From: Dolomedes plantarius
Lineage: Eukaryota; Arthropoda; Arachnida; Araneae; Dolomedidae
Reading direction: 5' to 3'
DNA length: 64,000 nucleotides
Assembly: GCA_907164885.2 (NCBI GenBank)
Contig: OU015501.1
Coordinates: forward strand, 26,256,583-26,320,582
The notes below the pieces were generated by a model that was not told where the DNA came from, made no database searches, and saw only the letters and a list, made by a program, of their open reading frames with translations. Every line of letters starts with the position of its first letter. The stretch's first letter is position 1. A program made the position numbers and the translations under genes. Below, one piece after another: positions 57,019 through 64,000 of this stretch.

Positions 57019-57429
57019 TGTGAGATTTATAGATTTAGTGGACTGTAAATGATTTTAAAAGATTTATTTTGACTTAAAACAAAATAATTTCAAAACTTGC
57101 ACATTTAATAGAATACACTTGCGATTAATAGAATACAATTGAATATAAGGGATGGGTCAACGCTGGGACAATGAAAAACCTAAATAGCATAAAGAATTGA
57201 ATTATGAATTGACTTACATAAAGGAAGAATTGCTTCACTTCCCAGATGTCCTCCAAAGGGAAATACATCAAAAGGGAATAAGCAAGCAGAAGACCTGCTC
57301 GCATCACGTACATAAGAATATTTTTTGTCAACAACAACAGTGCATGTTTACACAGACCGTTGCAAAATAAGAAATTACTGGATCAGTGCTGCCATCTATG
57401 AACGCGGGATGCTACTACAGGACGGAACA
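57019..57429 (-). repeat. BEL/Pao LTR (5' LTR in element orientation)
   Basis: The partner of 46136-46559, with the same TGTGAGATT start and GGAACA end on the + strand. It lacks 12-13 bp found in the other LTR (near 57252). It is followed by the duplicated CATGA. Confidence 0.93.
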
Positions 57430-57600
57430 CATGACATTGTTTAAAATTACCTTTTCATTACCAAAATGGGTAAACTGCATTTTCACTGTTCCTATCCCTT
57501 CTACTGGACATAAAATATTATCAACAGCAACCGCCATTGAGGTATCAGATACCGCCTTAAATGATGTAAACAAATTTTTGTTTCAACAAAAATAGGCACT
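57430..57600 (-). pseudogene. copia protease region
   Basis: The minus-strand frame has WVFDSAAS at about 57597-57620, the copia-type aspartic protease active site (usually DSGAS/DSGCS, here with Ala in place of Gly). It continues to VEGIGTVKMQFTHF and runs into the BEL/Pao insertion at 57430. A stop codon lies shortly after the active site. The reading resumes across the insertion at 46131. Confidence 0.8.
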
Positions 57601-57659
57601 CGCGGCAGAATCAAAAACCCATGCTCTTTTTAATTCCTCCTTTACATTGTAGCATGTTT

Positions 57660-58132
57660 CTATAATATAACTAGATATTTCCTCTCGTTGTTTCTTCCCC
57701 TTCTTATCTCCCTTATTTTTAGGCATTCTATTTTTACAATTAGCCATAAAATGACCGGTTTTCTGACATGAAAAACATTTTCTTTTCTAATATTTGCTAA
57801 ATACATCTTTATCCTTAATATTTTAGTTTTTGTTGTAGAGCTATGCAGTGCTGTTAGTTCGTTGTCTATAATACTTTGTTTAAGCCTAGCTTCCTCAGCT
57901 AACAGTTCTTTAAGAACTTTTTCAGGCTTAAATTCTTCGTCGGACCACCTGTATATAGCTTGCAGTATACTAGAAAAAATAGGAGGTAGAAACCTTATCA
58001 ACTGGAAGGAGTAAAACCAGTCAGAAATTGGTTTACCTGTATCTTTTAGTTGATACGTTATACCTCTTAATCAAGCGGCGAATAGTCCTATGGATTCTTC
58101 CTCTGAAGATCGACAGCTAAAGAAGTTATCCA
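57660..58132 (-). pseudogene. copia gag, C-terminal part with zinc knuckle
   Basis: The minus strand shows FKPEKVLKELLAEEARLKQ (58001-57660 frame), the end of the copia gag helical region. In a neighbouring frame it shows the CCHC knuckle CFSCQKTGHFMANC near 57740-57785. A frameshift separates the two. It continues from the N-terminal gag across the 648-bp insertion. Confidence 0.85.
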
Positions 58133-58136
58133 TTAA

Positions 58137-58784
58137 CCCCTTAACGCATTTGCCCGTGTCTGACACGGGCGAATGTTACCGGCAAATTTGCACATGCCCG
58201 TGTCTCACACGGGCGCTCTTGTATCTCGCGTTATTTTATTTCTAATGCCCGTCTGAGATCCGTTCTAGTAAAAATTGATAGGCTAGATTATAATTAAACT
58301 TATTTACCATAGATGTCACCACTATGCAGCATTTTCCTTGTGTAAACCACGTGGTGCATTTTGATGATTAGCTATAAGTTAGTTAGGAATTCTTTGTTAG
58401 AAAGCAGTTGTTTGGTGTGGAAAAGGTAATATATCCATTTTTATTACGTTAAATATCATAAAAGTAAACAGTTTACCGTAAATTAATTTTTACTAAGTGT
58501 TTTTGTAACTTGTTTAGAAAAATGAGCGACTATATCTGATAATGAGCGACTATGACGATTTTGAATGTGCCAATTTGATGAAAGTGATGATCTCTTGAGT
58601 GATGAAAGTGAATCTGAAGATAATGATGACAATATTTTGGCTGTAGCAGGAAATTGGTATCAAAGTAGTACAAATCAAACAAATGTTCCACCACCGAGAT
58701 TTCCATTTGTAGCAAACCCTGGCTGTTAAAAAATAAACTATTATTTTTACCAGCTTTTCCGAAAAAAAGTCGTGCTTTAAGGGG
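58137..58784. mobile_element. 648-bp piggyBac-type non-autonomous element
   Basis: It is flanked by TTAA on both sides (58133-58136, 58785-58788). The ends are inverted: CCCCTTAACGC left and CCCCTTAAAGC read from the right, as for piggyBac-like elements. Near the left end two 19-20-bp palindromes GCCCGTGTCTGACACGGGC and GCCCGTGTCTCACACGGGC lie about 45 bp apart. On the + strand a remnant of an acidic transposase N-terminus (DLLSDESESEDNDDN) remains around 58590. It splits the copia gag, so it is younger than the copia. Confidence 0.9.
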
Positions 58785-58789
58785 TTAAT

Positions 58790-59181
58790 CCAATCGTTCG
58801 AGATCGTGAGTCCGGCCGAAAGTGATTAAGAATTTCCCTAGCCAGCTTGCCATCCTCAGTTTCAGATATAAGTGGTCGAAAACGCTTTTCGACACTCAAG
58901 TATATCGTAGTGTAAGCTTTCGCCTTTCTAGTAGCGTAATCTCGTCTCTCCTTCGCGTCTGCGTCTTTAGCTGGGGCAATCTCTGTGCCGGTGATTATAT
59001 TCCATGCGTTGTGGTCCATCAGTAGTACATTCGCATCTTCACTCCATGACGAATAGTTGTCACCGGTAAGCTGTTCAATGCTTGCTTCCAACGACAGGCC
59101 CGCCATGACTGTATTCATTAGTGCCTCTTCGTGTGAAAATCGTAATGATAAAAGTATATTAAAAATAAAATTGTCTAACAT
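58790..59181 (-). pseudogene. copia gag, N-terminal part
   Basis: The minus-strand frame includes IEQLTGDNYSSWSEDANVLL and AWNIITGTEIAP, then KAYTTIYLSVEKRFRPLI and KLAREILNHF, the standard start of copia gag (LxGxNYxxW...). It begins with a Met about 35 bp inside the primer binding site. The reading is then cut by the piggyBac-type element. Confidence 0.9.
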
Positions 59182-59203
59182 CTGTGTCCATAACTCTTTG
59201 CTA

Positions 59204-59217
59204 AAGGTCCATAACCT
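59204..59217 (-). promoter_or_regulatory. copia primer binding site, initiator-tRNA type
   Basis: Directly inside the 5' LTR the minus strand reads AGGTTATGGACC. It resembles the GGTTATGGGCCC-type site used by Drosophila copia, which pairs with an internal part of initiator methionine tRNA, not with its CCA end. Confidence 0.6.
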
Positions 59218-59545
59218 TGATAGTCTCCGTCCCTTAATAAGACGAAGACTTTAGCAGAGTTTCAGTGAAAAAGTAAGGACACGGGTTTAAAAGCAAAAGT
59301 TAAGTTTATTTACATACTAAATTAAATAATATCATATACAACTCGAATACTATCGAGTTGCAAGAATAACTAGGCAGCCTAGACCAGACTCACACTTGAC
59401 TGCATGTTGCATTCCTTAAATACAAGTTAGAGTCGGGGTTGCCACTGATAGAAAAGAAAGTAACATAAAAGAAAATAACATTCATATGTCATGCAAAACT
59501 ATGACGTCATAAGATAAGATGTGAGGTAAGAATGAAAGCTTAACA
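59218..59545 (-). repeat. Ty1/copia LTR (5' LTR in element orientation)
   Basis: It starts TGATAGTCTCCGTCCC and ends CTTAACA on the + strand, the partner of 42070-42395. Promoter elements were not resolved. The flanking bases after it (ATTTC) do not match those before the left LTR (ACCCT). Confidence 0.88.
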
Positions 59546-59549
59546 ATTT

Positions 59550-62500
59550 CTCAGTGCGAGAGAAATATTCGGATGACCACTAACGAAATTAGATCACAAA
59601 TTTACCCCCTGTGCCAAACTTGATACATCGTATCATGGATAGGGTTTCATTGTTGCTTGGAATGGGGATTTTTTTCACTGGTAAATCCCTGTAGTTTGGG
59701 TGTGATGTTGGATTTACAGTTTCTCTGAAGTTTTTTTTGGAAGTTTCTGAACTCATAAAATTCTAGTAGCTATGGTCGATTTATCCAGTTGGGGATAATA
59801 TGTTTTGCCCACATAAGTAGAACGTTTACTTTCTACTTAACACATAAGTTACTTTCTATTTAACACAAAAGTAGAAAATTTTTACACTTATGTGTGTTAC
59901 AAAGTGAAGGAGGTCTTCATTATAAAAATAATAGACACGTAATTAGTGATATAATGCAAATGATTTTTAAAACAAAGGAATCATATGTACCTTGAAATGA
60001 AAAGATAAATTATTTTCTAAGTATCAATACCTTTGAATTCTACTTGTTCCAGGTATAATAACGTCATACTGCTCCTCTCATCTCCTTACACTTTACCTCT
60101 AGTGAGGTGTTTTGACATATTCAAGATAGTGTAAAATATATGAAGTAAAAACAGTAATAATCAAAACTTTTTGTCAATAAATTTTAAATTTAGGAAGTTT
60201 GTGACATTTCTCTTGCATATTATCTATTTGTAAGGAACTAATGTTAACTTATTTTAAAAATTGAGGCAACTTCCGATTTTATGATCAAAAGGCGTAATGC
60301 ACTGTTTTCTTGATACTCTTTCTAATTTATGATGGGGTGTTACGAATAAAAAAACTAAAAAACATGTAAAATGTAAAAACCAAAAATTCTCGGAAAACAG
60401 CAACAAAAGTTGATTTTTTTAGAGATGTTTTAAATAGACTACATATAGTAATTAAAAAAGTTTTCATAGATTTTCATTTTTTTCTAGAAAAAGACATTCT
60501 TTTATTTTAGAGCCGTGTTGACATTCTTTCGAGATACTTCCTTTTAATGAAACCTTTTTCTTTTGTGATGCACACATAATCCGCTCATGGATAATCCAGA
60601 ATTTAATGCCAGGATTTAATGCATTTAATCGTTTATAGAGTATATTGAAATTTTCCCTCATAGTTAATTTCGTTATACTGTTAGACCGGTAAGACAAGCC
60701 GGTAAGACAAGCTTAAATTAAAGAATATTTTAAACTTCGCTTCAAAATTTAAAGTTTTGAAAACACTCTGTAACAAATAACATTAAAACAATAAAAAATA
60801 AAATTTTATTGTCAAGAAAAAGAATGATATTTTTTATTACATTCATAAATAAGGATTTTAGATGTTGTAACTCTTGAGGTTCTTTTTCTACATTGAAAAA
60901 GTCACCATAGGTTGGTTTTCTGAAAATGTCTAGCGATTTTAGTAAAACCGGATCCTTTAATTGGCATACACTGTTATAATTTCATTGATTTACCGGAATG
61001 GATTATCCATTTCGTAAAATAGGGTTCTAAATGATTGTCATTTGTATCGTTTCGTACTTGTTAATTTTGTTTGACAAAGGTTAACTTCTGCAATAAATAT
61101 TTTATTTTCCGAATTTGAAGCTCAGTTGTCGGATAAGGTCTGTTTTATGAGGTTTTTACCAATTTTTAATGCTTATATGGCATTTCTCTCGCCGATCATC
61201 TAGTGTCAACGAACTTTTTTACTCTCAAGTTTATCTACATAGTGCACATTTTCTCTCACCTTCATCTTCCTACTCAAAATCTCCCTTTGAAAAATTGATG
61301 CAGAAAATAAAAGGAAATTTTTTGTGTGACCATAAATTATTAAAGGCTTTCTGCTGCAAAATTGATGACCCAACTTAAAAGAATGACTAGCTCCAGGGGT
61401 ACAAAAGGCACTCAAAATGAAGTCATTAATGAGTGCCTACAATCTGAACACATCTAACATGCTTGTAACTTTGACATATGCTTAATCTCTACAAAGTTTA
61501 TTATATTAAACCTAATTTTGTTGAGGTTAGAAAAACTCGTTCTTTCAAATATGATCAAAATGCTACTAAATATATAACTTGCCATCCCTGAGCGCTTTTG
61601 TGTATACTCATAGTTTCAAAGCACAAAACAAATTGAATGCAAGAAGAAAAAAAAAGGCAAATGCGATAAATATTTTATTACAGTCTTTCAAAGGATGTAA
61701 CAATTTAATGGTGTAAACGTTTGTTATAGATTCCTTTCTAAGCGAAATATATTGAGATTTAACATTAATTTTTCACGTTATTTAAAAAAATTTGATTTGT
61801 TATCTCTTTAAAATTAGAAAAAAGCTTTTGGCCATTGCGAAAGTTTGAAAGTTTATTGGCCATTGTGAAGAACCAAACTTATGGTCTTCGCTGCGAGCTC
61901 AAGGCCTATACAATCAAGACCAACACCCGTTTGATCTGCCTTCGGGCAACCCCGAATATATTAAAGTGGGTAACATAATTTTATTCTCAGGTTTTTAAAT
62001 ATATCTAATCTAAAAATCTGCGCTGGTTTGGAAAGCATTATTTTCTATGAGTATTGTAGTCTCTCGTAACTTTAGTTTCTAAGAGAGTATGCTATTCTGA
62101 TGCAGCCAGTTCAAAGAATATTGAAAAACCTGGATCTATTTTTTTCTGTTAATAAAATGCAATTAACCTAGAATTACAAGCACTATTGTTTTGGTCTTGA
62201 ACATTAATTATCCTAGGCTAGATATAAAAAAAGGGATGACAGGCTCTAAGGCAGTGGAAAATTCTTAATCACATGACGTTCCACAGAGACTTAGGCTTAA
62301 CGTTACAAGCCTGACTGGGTTGGAGGGTTGCTTTAGAGAACTATGATCATTCTTTGATGATAGATTGATAAATTTATGGTCGAAATGACAGGACCTGTCG
62401 GTGATTTTATTGTGACTCGCAAATGAGATTATATTCCAAGAATTGTTCCCTAGTATTATCTTGGATTTAAAAGTGTGATTTTCCTTTGCCAAATTACCAT

Positions 62501-62900
62501 AAATAACAGCCGAAAGTTTTAAAATATGATTGCAAGCAAATTATAGGTTTAATTTTTGTTTCAAATTGATCTATATTAATTTTATGTTAAAATGTCTGTG
62601 CGCCAGGACCATATTTTCTTGACTTAATTTTTTTAATAAAATTTTGCCATTATATTTCATAAATATTACCACTCGTCTTTTATTTTGTACATCTTTCATA
62701 AGGTATTAAGGAAAGAAGGGGCCTATCCAATTCGTAAACTGCATACTATTTGGTAAATACAAATCATTATTCAATTTTAAGGGTAAACAAGTTAATAAAG
62801 TAATGCAGGGAAAGAAAAAATATTAGTTTTCTCCTATATTAAATAAAACATATTTTCATCGTTCCTTACGGCTATGGAACTCGAAAAGAAGAAATTTAGT
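59550..62900. other. unassigned AT-rich sequence
   Basis: No gene or element with clear ends was recognised. Open frames of 69-77 codons (60464-60697, 61169-61378, 62265-62492) show no domains, conserved neighbours or splice structure. Confidence 0.35.
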
Positions 62901-62924
62901 ATTGGAGAAAGGTTCGTTTGGAGC

Positions 62925-63085
62925 GCTACGGTCAACTTTTTGCTACACGAGGGTTAATTAAACTGGGACCTACAGTTTAAAGCCGATTCCGAACGGCTGC
63001 AAATATCCATGCCAACAGTGGGACTCAAACCCACAGCATATGAACCGAGTGCCAGCACCCTAGCTATTCGGCTATCACCTGGCAT
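62925..63085 (-). mobile_element. tRNA-derived SINE (family B), copy 3, best preserved
   Basis: On the minus strand an A-box-like GTGATAGCCGAATAGCTAGG is followed by GTGGGTTTGAGTCCCACTG with a B box. The body is CATGGATATTTGCAG, GGAATCGGCTTTAAACTGTA, GGGTTTAATTAACCCTCGTG-like and TAGCAAAAAGTTGACCGTAG. Copies at 10.2 and 7.6 kb show it is a dispersed family, so it is not a single-copy tRNA gene. Confidence 0.7.
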
Positions 63086-63114
63086 TGTAGAAAGATCCTT
63101 ATCAGAATATGATA

Positions 63115-63990
63115 TACGAGGAGCATCCAGAAAGTAAGAACCGACTGGGTGTAAAAAATTTAAGAAGAAGTTAAATTTAAGAAAGATTTTTATTGCCAAA
63201 TGTTAAAACGTATATTACACTACTTTTCTACGTAGTCGCTATATTTATTGAGACATTTATGGTATCGTGAGACTAGCTTTGTATTCCTTCGTCGAAGAAA
63301 CTCGCCGCCAACCTATTCAGCCACTCCTTCACAACGTCTTTTATTTCTTGATTACTCTAGACTCTAACCGGCCAAAAACAGATGGAAATCGCTAGGAGCT
63401 AAGTCGGACAATACAGTGGTTGTTTGAAAATTTCCTAACAAAACTATTCAAGCAATGCACGTGTACGGACGGCGGTGTGCGGCAGTGCAATAGCGCCCTT
63501 TACACGTACGCTCTTTCCCGCTTGAAACCACGATCCCGCGTGATTGAGTGCACGTGTGAAGGTGTCGGAGAGGAAGGAAAAGCTGCTTTGGACCGTACTG
63601 CAAGTTTTCCCGCGCGCAATCCCGTATGCTCCAAGCACTCGCGAAAGAGCGTACGTGTAAAGGGCGCTATTGTCGTGCAAGAGACAAAACTCCAGCAGAC
63701 AGTAACCCCCGCCATCGAATCTAAAATTCTCGGCTCAGCTTCTTAAGGGTTTTACAGTAAGATTCAGCATTTATGGTCGTACCTTACCAATTATGGTCGT
63801 ACAGCACGAACATTTTTTTGCGTTCAAAAATTTTATCACTGACCGCACTTCTCCGCTGGCGAGATTTTCGATTTTACTGTCCACTTTAAACTAACACAGC
63901 AAGGCGAGGAAACTTTATAGAGCCATATAATGTACACTAAATAAAGCACCAGACGTTCAGGAATCAAATGACAAGACGTCGTTACAACGA
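63115..63990 (-). pseudogene. mariner transposase pseudogene, interrupted by a MITE
   Basis: The left end TACGAGGAGCATCCAGAAAG is a mariner-type terminus at TA. Reading the minus strand, mariner blocks appear in order: INAESYCKTLKKL (near 63755), LHDN-type second Asp region (near 63680), TAVRTRALLE (near 63450), then DLAPSDFHLF-like remains and LVSRYHKCLNKYSDYVEK (near 63240). Stops and indels break it. A MITE splits it right at the second Asp motif. The transposase start lies toward or beyond the window end. Confidence 0.75.
63489..63675. mobile_element. ~185-bp MITE inside the mariner pseudogene
   Basis: The left end AATAGCGCCCTTTACACGTA and the right end inverted AATAGCGCCCTTTACACGTA are identical over about 28 bp (continuing CGCTCTTTC). 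The interior is GC-richer with no open gene. It lies between the mariner blocks HDN and TAVRTRALLE, which are normally only a few residues apart. The target duplication could not be fixed. Confidence 0.8.
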
Positions 63991-64000
63991 CGTTACCTGT

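Larger units (their letters stand above)
46136..57429 (-). mobile_element. BEL/Pao retrotransposon, interrupted by an R1-like LINE
   Basis: On the minus strand, the gene order gag, retropepsin, reverse transcriptase, RNase H, integrase and the residue patterns are those of BEL/Pao. Without the 5-kb LINE it is about 6.2 kb, a normal size. The coding region has several frameshifts. No envelope-like gene is present between the integrase and the 3' LTR. A possible primer binding site starting TGG lies just inside the 5' LTR near 57012. Confidence 0.92.
42070..59545 (-). mobile_element. Ty1/copia retrotransposon interrupted by two later insertions
   Basis: The element lies on the minus strand with LTRs at 59218-59545 (5') and 42070-42395 (3'). 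The domains read gag (59181 down to 57660), protease (~57590), integrase (45740-44853), reverse transcriptase (44454-43546) and RNase H (43527-42961), the copia order. A BEL/Pao element (46136-57429) and a piggyBac-type element (58137-58784) are inserted in it. Without them the copia itself is about 5.5 kb, a normal size. No clear target duplication surrounds the LTRs. Confidence 0.9.

Noticed and set aside
1..64000. A new multi-gene defence or metabolic system
   Set aside because: Only one host gene is supportable; everything else recognised is mobile-element sequence.

Overview
This is a piece of an AT-rich arthropod nuclear genome. A spider or other arachnid is my best guess, but that rests on general resemblance only. 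The evidence for a metazoan is a single host gene split by GT-AG introns and buried in many eukaryotic transposable elements: Tc1/mariner, pogo-like, hAT, piggyBac, BEL/Pao, Ty1/copia, an R1-like LINE, tRNA-derived SINEs and MITEs. I see no prokaryotic operons, rRNA genes or CRISPR arrays.

The one well-supported host gene is a secreted serpin on the + strand. It has three coding exons (13331-13636, 17417-17896, 24223-24711) joined by two phase-0 introns of about 3.8 and 6.3 kb, giving 424 codons before the stop. It has a signal peptide, a conserved hinge before the reactive-centre loop and the usual C-terminal strand. The stretch where helix F should lie is instead a 4 x 15 bp tandem repeat encoding Asn/Ser/Thr/Glu. 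Intron 1 carries an intact Tc1-like element with very long terminal inverted repeats. Intron 2 carries SINE pieces, a pogo-type MITE with a matching empty site elsewhere in the window, a hAT relic and a LINE reverse transcriptase fragment.

1-13 kb is mostly unassigned AT-rich sequence with two copies of a ~780 bp dispersed repeat, SINE copies, a decayed Tc1/mariner relic and one speculative 30-codon first exon. 25-42 kb is a repeat mosaic: a decayed gypsy-like pol fragment between two similar ~250 bp LTR-like repeats, three damaged Tc1-like elements, several palindromic or long-TIR MITEs, a truncated piggyBac transposase and SINEs.

42.07-59.55 kb is a nest of elements that can be read layer by layer. 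A Ty1/copia element (minus strand, LTRs 42070-42395 and 59218-59545) is cut between its protease and integrase by a BEL/Pao element (LTRs 46136-46559 and 57019-57429, 5-bp target duplication CATGA). That element is cut just upstream of its reverse transcriptase by a plus-strand R1-like LINE (49786-54831, 15-bp target duplication). The copia gag is also cut by a 648 bp piggyBac-type element at TTAA. The LINE ORF2 and the Tc1 transposase at 14290-15321 are the only large open mobile-element genes without obvious lesions.

59.6-64 kb is mostly unassigned, ending in a SINE and a mariner pseudogene whose catalytic-motif region is split by a MITE. I found no convincing new multi-gene biological system. 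The most unusual items are the altered serpin helix-F segment, the dated nest of elements and several undescribed-looking MITE/SINE families.
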